A DNA stretch of 17,539 nucleotides from an uncultured bacterium (GTDB lineage Bacteria; Cyanobacteriota; Vampirovibrionia; Gastranaerophilales; Gastranaerophilaceae). Location: assembly GCA_947365485.1 (NCBI GenBank), contig CANAXK010000012.1, positions 1 to 17,539 of the forward strand, given 5' to 3'. The notes beneath the pieces were generated by a model that had not been told where the DNA came from, made no database searches, and saw only the letters and a list, made by a program, of their open reading frames with translations. A program made the position numbers and the translations under genes. Shown here in pieces: positions 7,150-14,984 of this stretch (its first letter is position 1; every line of letters starts with the position of its first letter).

Positions 7150-7835
7150 GGTTTGATGTCTTAACCCTGTTTCCTGACCTGATTAACTCGCACATGGACT
7201 TTAGTATCATGAAACGGGCTTCCGAAGACGGAATAATCGAGGTTAATACGGTTAACCCGCGTGATTTCACACTCGATAAACACAAAAAAGTGGACGACAC
7301 ACCCTACGGCGGCGGGGCTGGCATGGTTCTTATGCCTCAACCCTATGTTGACGCCTATGAATCGCTGGAAAAACTCGAAAACTCTGTGACACTTATGATG
7401 ACCCCGCAGGGCGAGCCTTTCACTGATAAGATTTCTAACGAACTCGCCCAATACGAGCAGATTGTAATCCTCTGCGGACACTACGAAGGCTACGACGAGA
7501 GGATTAGAGAGATTATTAACCCGAGAGAAATTTCTATCGGTGATTTTGTGCTAACAGGCGGCGAACTCCCTGCACTCTGCGTTATTGATAGCGTCTCGCG
7601 CAAAATCGAGGGCACGCTCGGCAAGATTGAATCCGCACACGACGACAGCTTCTCGGACGGCCTGCTCGAATACCCGCAATACACAAAACCCCGCGAGTAC
7701 AGAGGGCTGTGCGTTCCGGAAGTCCTATTGGGCGGGAATCACAAACTTATAGAAGAATTTAGGCAGGAACAAAAAATTATAAGAACCAAGCAAAAGCGAC
7801 CTGATTTGTACGAGAAGTGGAAGAAGCTTTATTAA
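7146..7835 (+). CDS. trmD: tRNA (guanine-N1-)-methyltransferase
   Basis: This 229-aa SPOUT-class enzyme methylates G37 of tRNAs with S-adenosylmethionine and so prevents +1 frameshifting. The N-terminus (MRFDVLTLFPDLI), the VDDTPYGGGAGMV loop (49-61), the knot-forming LCGHYEGYDERI (109-120) and IGDFVLTGGELPA (131-143) are all canonical. The catalytic aspartate is D167 in HDDSF. The C-terminal domain contains YPQYTKPREYRG and VPEVLLGGNH. The ATG overlaps the rimM stop (ATGA). Many bacteria have rpsP upstream and rplS downstream in this operon. Neither is present here. Confidence 0.97.
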   Translation: MRFDVLTLFPDLINSHMDFSIMKRASEDGIIEVNTVNPRDFTLDKHKKVDDTPYGGGAGMVLMPQPYVDAYESLEKLENSVTLMMTPQGEPFTDKISNELAQYEQIVILCGHYEGYDERIREIINPREISIGDFVLTGGELPALCVIDSVSRKIEGTLGKIESAHDDSFSDGLLEYPQYTKPREYRGLCVPEVLLGGNHKLIEEFRQEQKIIRTKQKRPDLYEKWKKLY

Positions 7836-7912
7836 CTTTTGTAACAATTCTACTCTAAATCCTAAAGTTTTCACTCCAAAGTGCCGTAAACATGTGTACA
7901 AGGAGTATTATT

Positions 7913-8491
7913 ATGTCAGAAGATTTCAGAGTCGATAAAGGCCAGGTTCCTAATGCAGCGCCGCAGCCGGAGAACAATTCCCAGGGCGGAGGCAAGGTTA
8001 TTGATGAGGCCAATTACAGAATCCATGCACCGAGAGAAAGCGGGCCGACTGCGGTCGGGCGTGGTGGCGACCCATTGTTCAGGCGTATTAATGCTTCCAG
8101 AGAACAGCTTTTGGATTTAATGGAAGAAACCCAGACAGTGCAGGATTGGGTGCAACGTGAGACCTGCAACAATGTTGCGATTTCATGTCTGGATAACGAG
8201 AACCTGAAAGAAATCTATTACGAGATTAAAGATGGATTTGGCGAGTATGGAAAGATTTCGCTGATGGGGTTCAAAACTCCGTCCGGAGTAGAAATCCCGC
8301 GGCTCAAGGTTTATGACAAAGACGGAGAAGTCTTGCAGGTCTTAACAGGGCCTATGGCGATTGATGAGCTCAACAGGCGCGCTATCGCGTTTAGAGAGTC
8401 GGTGAGCGAATACCAGACTGTCGCAGCAGGAGAAGATCAAGAAGGTGTTATTCCTGATTACTCCGGTAATCCTGACGACTATGCTACTTAG
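7913..8491 (+). CDS. Orphan soluble protein, 192 aa
   Basis: I do not recognise this protein. The ATG at 7913 is chosen because AAGGAG (7900-7905) lies 7 bases upstream; the in-frame ATG at 7892 precedes that site. The first 50 residues are polar and probably disordered (asparagine, proline and glycine rich). A compact region (about 52-165) alternates predicted helices and strands (DLMEETQTVQDWV, EIYYEIKDGFGEYGKISLMGF, IPRLKVYDKDGEVLQVLTG), and the tail is acidic. No membrane segment, signal peptide or catalytic motif is visible. Its stop lies 8 bases inside the end of the convergent ATPase gene. Confidence 0.7.
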   Translation: MSEDFRVDKGQVPNAAPQPENNSQGGGKVIDEANYRIHAPRESGPTAVGRGGDPLFRRINASREQLLDLMEETQTVQDWVQRETCNNVAISCLDNENLKEIYYEIKDGFGEYGKISLMGFKTPSGVEIPRLKVYDKDGEVLQVLTGPMAIDELNRRAIAFRESVSEYQTVAAGEDQEGVIPDYSGNPDDYAT

Positions 8492-11432
8492 TGCCTTTTT
8501 TAAGCACTATTCCGTTAAGTTTGCAGAAGGAAGTCAGAATCGCAAGCTCGTCTCGGATTTTTTTCTGGAGTCTGATGTGGTCTGATACTATGCCGACATT
8601 CTTTGCAAGCTGGAACATTTTGAGCGCCTGCTTGATGTACTCACCCCTATGCGCAGTCTTTGGAAGCGCAAGCTCCTGATAGAATTTTGAGTACTGGATG
8701 TAGTCTTTTACGAGAATGTTCTCAAGGTTGAACTGCTTGGCAACGAAAATAGATTTTTCAATATAGACTTTTGCAGAATCAAAGTCCTGTTTTGCCATGT
8801 AGATTTCGCTTATAAGCTTGTTAAACAGCGCTATGAAGTAGTAGTTGTTAATGTTTGGACCCTGCGCAATGTCGAGCGCTTTGTTTGCTATATCAAGCGC
8901 AAACTGGGTTCCTTTTGTGACAAGCTTGATTTCCGCAATCAGGTACCACGAAAGCAGCACACCTGTTGCAACTTTTTCCTTTGCAAAATACGCAACCTGC
9001 TCTTCAAGAATCTCGAGTGCTTTTTTCGTCTCGTTCTTGTCCTTTAGCATCTTGGCAAGCAGGGTTTTTAAAATATTCTTTGTGAAGCTGTCGTTCACAT
9101 TGTTTGCATAGGCAACTACGTTGAAAAGCTCTGTATACAGGCTGTTGTAGTCCTTGTCAATGAACTTGTTAACAATATCAATGAAGTTCCATCTTGAGAT
9201 TATGTAGGAGTCCATATTGTCAAGCGTGTACTCCTTAAGAATATCGTCGAGGATTCTTGAGGACGTTTTAGTGTCGCCCTTAATTGTGTTGGCAAGCGCA
9301 AGTGAAAGATGTGCCTTGCAAATAACAGAAGGTTCGGTAATCTGGTTTTTCTCAATAATGTCAAAAATGAGCTTGACTACGTCAAACATCCTGCTGTCAC
9401 CCTGAAAAGTCAGGGCTTCTGCAAAGTCAAAATAAACGTCAATCCAGATTTTGTAAAGCTCTTTTATGCTTATTACGCGTTGGTTCTTGCCCTTTGAAAG
9501 ATATTTTTCAAACATCGGCATAATCTCTGTGTCAATGAGATTGATAACCTGCCCGTAGTTTCCGAGCTTGAGCATCGGCCTTACCTGTCTTGACTTGACG
9601 AGCGTGCGCGCAAGCTCCATATCCTCCGGAAGTTTGTTCAAAACGCTATCTGCGCACTCGATTGCGCCCCAGTAATTTCCGCTCTTCATCGCGCAGGAAG
9701 CAAGGTAACCAAGGAGCTCAATGTGTTCAAATTCTTCGTTATCTTCCAGCATCATAACTGCTGTTTGAAGGTACCCAAACGCAGCCTCATGGTCAATCGG
9801 TTCAAGGAGCTTGCCCACTCTTGTGTTAATATTCTTCTTTATTTTCTGGTGAAATGGGCTGTTCTTGTGCTCAATGAGCTTGAGTGCTTGTTTTTGTGAA
9901 ATAATATAGAGCCCGATATCTCCGATGTATGCAGCCTGCTTCATAAGAAGCGTCCAGATGTTGAACGCCTGCTCTTCGTTTTTGAGCTTCTGCACAATGT
10001 AGCCAAGAAGCGCGACTGACGATTGTTTGTATATGCTCAAAGTTTCATAAAGAATGTTGAGAATATCTTCAAAGCAGTCGTCGTTCTTTACAATCGAGAC
10101 AATAATCTTCCAGGTTGCAGAAGTCTTGAACTCAAACGACAGGTTGTTAATCTGAGAGATGAATCCGAGCTGCGCGAGCCTTTCTATTGTTCTTTCAAAC
10201 TCCTGAGGCGGGTTGTTGTCAAAGTGCTCAAGCATTGCAGGGTAGAACTTCGGCCCCAGAACAGACATCGCAACCAGCATTCTGTATGAGTTGTAATCTT
10301 CCTGCTTAAGTATTCCGAGCCGAGCGTCGATTATTGATTCGAGCGAGTTGTAGTTGACCTGTTTTAGCCCGCCTCTTGAGATGTCTTTGCTAAGAAGAAC
10401 CATCTGCTCAACAACAGAAGGATTTCCGGCTGAAACCTTTGTTGCGTGTCTTATAAATTCTTTTGTGGCTGTAAAATCAATGTACTGCTTGCAAAGAGTC
10501 TCCACCTGCGTTTCTGTAAATGGCGCAATGGTGAGGTCTGTGTAATTCTCTTCATCTAGCTTGGGCGAGGTGATACAGCCCATTGCAGGCTTAGGGTTCT
10601 GATAGATAAGTATGAACTTGCATTTTTCCAGCACAACATCTTCTTTTAGGAGCTCTTTTAGAAAATCAAAAGACATTCCGTCAATGTTCTCAAAGTTGTC
10701 AATAATGAAAACGATTTTCATCTTATCAACAATGGTTAAGAGTATTTTTTTCATTATCTGGAACATTTTTGCCTTGTTAAAGTAGATGTTTTCGTACTTG
10801 TCAAGGTTTTCCGGATAAAGAAAGTTCAGCAAATCCAGAATTTCCGGGTTTGTGAGCAGCGGGAAATCCTGCTTAAAAAATTTTATCGAGTTTTTCTTGA
10901 GCTGGAGCGTGTCAGGACAGAAATTATTTATGTTGAAAAAATTCAATAACACATCCTGAAAATACCCGAACGGCGAAAGCTGGGTGACCTGCGTGCAGGT
11001 GCCTGCAAGCCAGATGAGATTTGCATTTTTAAGCTCGCTTATCGTGTATCTTAGAACAAGGTTTTTGCCCGTGCCACTCTCTCCGCTTATTGATATGATT
11101 CTGGAATCCGCGTCTTTTATTGCGTCAAGAAGCCTTGCTTTGACTTTTTGCTGCGAGTTCTTGTCCGCGTTGTATTCAGGCTTGGGGTTGAATCTCTCGC
11201 GCGGTTTCACAAACTCAAACCCACATTTGCGGCAGGTTCTGGCGTCCGGCATGTTAGCTACACCGCAGTCGCTGCAAAGCTTTAAGAGCACTTTGTGGCA
11301 GCCGGAGCACTCTGTTGCAGTGATGAGGTTGTAGGTTCCGCAGTCTTTACAAAGTGATGCAACTTTCGTGTTACAAAATTTGCATTTTAAGGAGTTATCT
11401 TCTATTTCTTGTTTACACTTTGGACACTGCAT
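8484..11432 (-). CDS. Triple zinc-ribbon STAND/AAA-type ATPase with TPR-like C-terminal half, 982 aa
   Basis: Three zinc ribbons with identical CxxC-10-CxxC spacing open the protein (C3/6/17/20, C28/31/42/45, C53/56/67/70). A P-loop NTPase follows, resembling the AAA_16/MalT class: Walker A GESGTGKN at 117-124 and Walker B VFIIDNFENID near 241-251. Asn replaces the usual Ser/Thr after the P-loop lysine, and Asn follows the Walker B aspartate. From about 480 to 960 the chain is almost all helical with TPR-like pairs (SGNYWGAIECADSVL, KDKNETKKALEILEEQ, AKQDFDSAKVYIEKS). There is no signal peptide or membrane helix and no C-terminal DNA-binding domain as in MalT. AGGA lies 8 bases before the ATG. 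It is third in a minus-strand operon, 14 bases after the acidic helix-turn-helix gene. A regulatory or scaffolding NTPase is likely; the exact role is unknown. Confidence 0.85.
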   Translation of the reverse strand: MQCPKCKQEIEDNSLKCKFCNTKVASLCKDCGTYNLITATECSGCHKVLLKLCSDCGVANMPDARTCRKCGFEFVKPRERFNPKPEYNADKNSQQKVKARLLDAIKDADSRIISISGESGTGKNLVLRYTISELKNANLIWLAGTCTQVTQLSPFGYFQDVLLNFFNINNFCPDTLQLKKNSIKFFKQDFPLLTNPEILDLLNFLYPENLDKYENIYFNKAKMFQIMKKILLTIVDKMKIVFIIDNFENIDGMSFDFLKELLKEDVVLEKCKFILIYQNPKPAMGCITSPKLDEENYTDLTIAPFTETQVETLCKQYIDFTATKEFIRHATKVSAGNPSVVEQMVLLSKDISRGGLKQVNYNSLESIIDARLGILKQEDYNSYRMLVAMSVLGPKFYPAMLEHFDNNPPQEFERTIERLAQLGFISQINNLSFEFKTSATWKIIVSIVKNDDCFEDILNILYETLSIYKQSSVALLGYIVQKLKNEEQAFNIWTLLMKQAAYIGDIGLYIISQKQALKLIEHKNSPFHQKIKKNINTRVGKLLEPIDHEAAFGYLQTAVMMLEDNEEFEHIELLGYLASCAMKSGNYWGAIECADSVLNKLPEDMELARTLVKSRQVRPMLKLGNYGQVINLIDTEIMPMFEKYLSKGKNQRVISIKELYKIWIDVYFDFAEALTFQGDSRMFDVVKLIFDIIEKNQITEPSVICKAHLSLALANTIKGDTKTSSRILDDILKEYTLDNMDSYIISRWNFIDIVNKFIDKDYNSLYTELFNVVAYANNVNDSFTKNILKTLLAKMLKDKNETKKALEILEEQVAYFAKEKVATGVLLSWYLIAEIKLVTKGTQFALDIANKALDIAQGPNINNYYFIALFNKLISEIYMAKQDFDSAKVYIEKSIFVAKQFNLENILVKDYIQYSKFYQELALPKTAHRGEYIKQALKMFQLAKNVGIVSDHIRLQKKIRDELAILTSFCKLNGIVLKKGTK

Positions 11433-11446
11433 TATGCCTATCCTAT

Positions 11447-12661
11447 TTACACCAGAGCAATTATTTCACTCAAAGCTTCCAGTACGCTGCTTTCTGACAT
11501 CTCAAGCTGCTCTGCAATCTGAGGAACAGAAGCGTTTTCTTTGTACTTCAAATTGTAGACTTTGATTATGTTGAGCTCAGGTCTCTTGCTATCAAGGCTT
11601 GAAATCTCTGATGCGAGCTCCTCTGCATCAAGCGTCAAATCTTCTTCCTCATCTTCTGCGTTGAGCCTTGTTGCAAAAAGTGAATAATCCGTTGGAGAAA
11701 AGCTTGAATCGCTCTCTTCCACCGGTTCCTCTTCCGGTGCTTCTTCTAATACTTCAACTGTTTCTTCTTCTTCCAAATCAAGAGAAATTGCAGGCTCTTC
11801 TTCAAGAGGCTCCTCTTCGAGCGTAAACTCTTCAAGGCTAAATTCGTCTTTTTCTGCCTCTTCTGCCTCTTCTGCCTCCGGCTCCTCAATTTCCTCTACT
11901 TCTTCGATTTCTTCTTCCTGAATAGTTAGTTCAGGCTCTTCTTCCGTGAGCTCAAGAACTGCATCCTGCTCTTCTTCAATCTCCGGAATCTCAATTTCGA
12001 GCTCTGTTTCAGGCTCCGGCTCCGGTAAAAGTTCATCTTCTTCAGGAAGCGGTTCTTCTTCAAGGCTTGAAACAGGCTCAAATGCTGATAAATCAGTAAA
12101 ATCTGTGCTGATAAATTCTTCTGTTTCTTCTTCTTTCTCTTCCTCTTTTACTTCAAGGACTTCCGGAATTTCCTGAATCTCTTCTTCCGGTTCTGGTTCA
12201 AGCTCCAGAGTTACCTCTGGCTCTTCGATAACTTCTTCAATCGGTTCTTCAACCATTATTGGTTCTTTAATTTCAGCAGCCGGTTCTTCTTCTACTACAA
12301 TTTCTTTAAGAAGTGTTTCTTCCTCCTCTTCTTCCGGTTTGGTTTCAAAAGAGGAGTTAATCAAGTTATCAACGTATTCAGTCTTGACATCCGGTTTGAT
12401 AAGCCGTTCGGAAGAAGGACGTCTATACTGGATTTCAGGTATAAACCGCAGTTTTTTAGGCACGGTAATAATTGAGGTCGAAATAACTTTTTCCAGGTAC
12501 GCGTTGATTACTTTCTCGTTATTAATCGAGCCGATAATAACTTCGGAGTGCGCGTAAACATCGTCAATAATTTCGTCCAGAATCGGTTCGTATCCCGGGA
12601 ATTTTTTGTGGTTTCTTACAAGATTTTCGATTAAACCATAGTACTTATTGTCTTTTTCCAT
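11447..12661 (-). CDS. Acidic linker protein with C-terminal helix-turn-helix, 404 aa
   Basis: I do not recognise this protein. Residues 1-105 form a compact, mostly helical region (LVRNHKKFPGYEPILDEIID, INAYLEKVISTSI, VPKKLRFIPEIQYRRP). Residues about 108-345 are a strongly acidic, probably disordered tract of Glu with Pro, Val and Leu (runs such as EEEEEE, EPEPE). The last 30 residues (375-404) read like a helix-turn-helix of the sigma-region-4 type: ASVPQIAEQLEMSESSVLEAL. The purine-rich GGAAGAAGAG serves as ribosome binding site. The gene lies 19 bases after the membrane-protein gene and 14 before the ATPase gene, so the three are one operon. A DNA-binding role rests only on the C-terminal motif; the fold could also mediate protein contacts. 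Confidence 0.8.
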   Translation of the reverse strand: MEKDNKYYGLIENLVRNHKKFPGYEPILDEIIDDVYAHSEVIIGSINNEKVINAYLEKVISTSIITVPKKLRFIPEIQYRRPSSERLIKPDVKTEYVDNLINSSFETKPEEEEEETLLKEIVVEEEPAAEIKEPIMVEEPIEEVIEEPEVTLELEPEPEEEIQEIPEVLEVKEEEKEEETEEFISTDFTDLSAFEPVSSLEEEPLPEEDELLPEPEPETELEIEIPEIEEEQDAVLELTEEEPELTIQEEEIEEVEEIEEPEAEEAEEAEKDEFSLEEFTLEEEPLEEEPAISLDLEEEETVEVLEEAPEEEPVEESDSSFSPTDYSLFATRLNAEDEEEDLTLDAEELASEISSLDSKRPELNIIKVYNLKYKENASVPQIAEQLEMSESSVLEALSEIIALV

Positions 12662-12680
12662 ATAATTCTCTTCTTCCAGT

Positions 12681-14798
12681 TTATAAACGAATAATTAATG
12701 TCGGGTTGCCTTTTAGGTTGGTGAACGAATCTGAGTTTGTGCTAAGATTCATTCCGAGTGCTTTTTGTACGGTTCTCAAAATCAAATCGTCAACACTCTG
12801 TTCACCGCTTGAAGTTGTTACTCCAACCGTTTCAAATTTTCTGCTTGTCGGGTTGTATTTTATCTCAACAGCAATCTTGTTTGTAATCGGAGGCTTGCTT
12901 AACAAAAGAAGCTCTGTTTTTAAGTTAAGCTGAACAATTTTTCCTAGTTTAACAAGGTATCTCTTTGCAGAAGTGTTGTTGGCATATCCACCAGGGACTT
13001 CCCAATCAACCTTGAGGTTGGATACGAGAATAGAAGCGTCAAGGTTTTGCTCAATAGCCGGAATTGATTCTGCTGTCCCTTCGTTAACATTTACAACAGG
13101 CTTTGCAGCCTCAACCGTCTCAACCGGCATAGCCTCTTCGACCTTTGTCTCCTGTGGAATGTCAGGTGCCGGAATCGGTTCTGCTTCCTGAACAAGGTTG
13201 TTTTGAGTATCTTCTGCACCTGTGAATTTTGTGTATCCAAAATACCCGACAGCACCCAAAACTGCAAGAAATCCTGCGATGAGCAATAGCTTGAGCGAGC
13301 TTCCTGATTTCTTGACCGAAGGAATTTCTTCTACTTGCTCTTCCGGATTGTTGAACAGGGCTTCGATTTCTTCTGTCTGCTCTGTTGCTTCATGAGGCTC
13401 CTCGTCAGTTGCAGAAGCCGTATCCTCGCTCTCATCAAGGTTTTCTAACTCTTCGTATACATCAAGGCTTGGTGAAGTAACGGTCTTAAAGTCCTCAAAT
13501 GAAGTATCTTCCTCTTCTTCCTCAACTTGAACCTCAACCTTTTCCGGTTCTTCTTTTGGTATATCAACAACCGGCTCTGAAATCTCTTCAACGATTTCTT
13601 CGCTGCTGTTACTGTCTTCTAAAATTAGGCCTGAAAAATCTTCTTCAACTTCGACTTCAAGCGCAGGTTCTTCTACCAAAACAGGCTCTTCAACCGCTGC
13701 TTGCTCAAACCCGCTCGGGAAAGATTCTTCCGGAGCGTCTGTAACAAATTTTATGCTGTCAATATCAAAATCAGCCATCTGGATTTGAGGCTCCTCAGTC
13801 TCCTGTTCTTCAACAGTCTCTTCTTCAACTGTTTCAACAATATCGTCTCTGTCAAAATCAAGGCTTATTTCTGCAGACTCTTCAAGCAGGCACGTTTCTT
13901 CAAGCGGCTGAATTTCGTTAGCCGGTTCTACGTCTGCAAATCCGATAACCTCGTCTGTGCTTTCTTCAAGCAGAGCTTCTGTTTCCACTGGCTCATCAAG
14001 TGTTTCTTCAAGAGTAAAAGAAGCACCTTCTTCCATCAAGTCAAGAGGAGTAGCTTCCATAGATCCGAAGTCATCTTCTTCCTGCGGTGCCTCTAAAAGG
14101 TCGGTTGTTTCTTCTTCTTCTGCTGCTGCTTCAACTGTCGCCTCGGCTTTCGGTTGGGCAACTGAAACAAAGTTGAAAACATATTGCGCTTTCGCGGTTT
14201 TTGCGAGTCTCAATCTGCCGTCTTTTGATGCGATGAGTTCGCGGTAGAACTCATTCTTGTCCGCTATTGTGCCGTCAAGGTAAGCAAAGATGTCTTTGTC
14301 TTCAACAGCGTAGGTGTCTTCTTCCGCAATCAGGTGGGATTCTATATCGTAGAATGAAACGAGCGAATCGTATTCAACAGGGTAGAATCCGCTTATTTCT
14401 TTTGAGGTATCAATGTTTTCAGGGAGAATGAACCCGACGACTGTCGCGCCTGAAAGGTCTTCGGTTACCTTTATAAACATGTAGGCTGCCGGAGTCAGGT
14501 TGTTATCAAAATGCGATTTCGGAACCCCAAATTCTTCTTCGTTAAAGAAGACACGAACATCAATGTACGCGTTGTTTACGTAGATGTCTGCAATATCAAT
14601 ATCGTTCAAGATGTTTGCAATATTGTGGAGTCCTGATTCAAAATCTGCGTTTTCCGATTCAAAAAACTTCGGTGCAATATTTGCTGCTATGGCGTTTGCA
14701 ATGGCTCTGTTTCTGACACCCGTTTCTTGTATTGTTTTACATATTTCCTGTGCCAGCTCTAAATCTTTCTCTTCTATTAAAAAGTTATCAGTATTCAC
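12681..14798 (-). CDS. Membrane protein with long acidic cytoplasmic part and TonB/TolA-C-like end, 705 aa
   Basis: I chose the GTG at 14798 because GGGAGAG (14806-14812) lies 7 bases upstream. In-frame starts further up (ATG at 14834, TTG at 14870) lack a ribosome binding site. Residues 1 to about 215 look folded, alternating helices and strands (AQEICKTIQETGVRNRAIAN, DIYVNNAYIDVRVFF, YMFIKV, VVGFILP). About 218-495 is acidic and disordered. One membrane helix lies at about 503-522 (LKLLLIAGFLAVLGAVGYFG), preceded by lysines, so the N-terminal part is probably cytoplasmic. A Pro/Glu linker leads to a terminal domain (about 588-705) with VTTSSGEQSVDDLILRTVQKAL. That stretch resembles the SSG...LD...A...V pattern of TonB/TolA C-terminal domains. 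The similarity is by eye only. Function unknown; first gene of the operon. Confidence 0.82.
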   Translation of the reverse strand: MNTDNFLIEEKDLELAQEICKTIQETGVRNRAIANAIAANIAPKFFESENADFESGLHNIANILNDIDIADIYVNNAYIDVRVFFNEEEFGVPKSHFDNNLTPAAYMFIKVTEDLSGATVVGFILPENIDTSKEISGFYPVEYDSLVSFYDIESHLIAEEDTYAVEDKDIFAYLDGTIADKNEFYRELIASKDGRLRLAKTAKAQYVFNFVSVAQPKAEATVEAAAEEEETTDLLEAPQEEDDFGSMEATPLDLMEEGASFTLEETLDEPVETEALLEESTDEVIGFADVEPANEIQPLEETCLLEESAEISLDFDRDDIVETVEEETVEEQETEEPQIQMADFDIDSIKFVTDAPEESFPSGFEQAAVEEPVLVEEPALEVEVEEDFSGLILEDSNSSEEIVEEISEPVVDIPKEEPEKVEVQVEEEEEDTSFEDFKTVTSPSLDVYEELENLDESEDTASATDEEPHEATEQTEEIEALFNNPEEQVEEIPSVKKSGSSLKLLLIAGFLAVLGAVGYFGYTKFTGAEDTQNNLVQEAEPIPAPDIPQETKVEEAMPVETVEAAKPVVNVNEGTAESIPAIEQNLDASILVSNLKVDWEVPGGYANNTSAKRYLVKLGKIVQLNLKTELLLLSKPPITNKIAVEIKYNPTSRKFETVGVTTSSGEQSVDDLILRTVQKALGMNLSTNSDSFTNLKGNPTLIIRL

Positions 14799-14829
14799 TA
14801 AAACACTCTCCCATTTTAAGTTTAATAAT

Positions 14830-14857
14830 ATCATATTATTTAAAAAAAATCTATAAA
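14830..14857 (-). promoter_or_regulatory. Weak candidate promoter of the three-gene minus-strand operon
   Basis: On the minus strand TATGAT (14835 down to 14830, 5 of 6 consensus bases) lies in a very AT-rich stretch. A poor -35 TTTATA (14857-14852) is 16 bases upstream. The start would be near 14823, about 25 bases before the GTG and just ahead of the GGGAGAG ribosome binding site. The A/T tract makes chance matches likely. Confidence 0.3.
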
Positions 14858-14984
14858 TAAAGAGTGGCAATTCATCTGTTTGACTTATTTCTAAAAATAA
14901 TTAAACCATTTGGTGTATATTTCAGATTAATAACTAAAGATTATGAACCATTTGTTCGTCATACAGAGTGAAAGGACTGTTGGT

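Noticed and set aside
7841..7853. NtcA-type GTA-N8-TAC site
   Set aside because: The gap is 7 bases, not 8, and the flanks do not match the palindromic consensus.
11946..12176. Serine-rich plus-strand frame opposite the acidic protein
   Set aside because: It is a shadow of the glutamate-rich coding strand and consists almost wholly of Ser/Gly low complexity.
14799..14870. Longer N-terminus (24 more residues) of the acidic membrane protein
   Set aside because: The upstream TTG and ATG lack ribosome binding sites, while the GTG at 14798 has GGGAGAG at a good distance.
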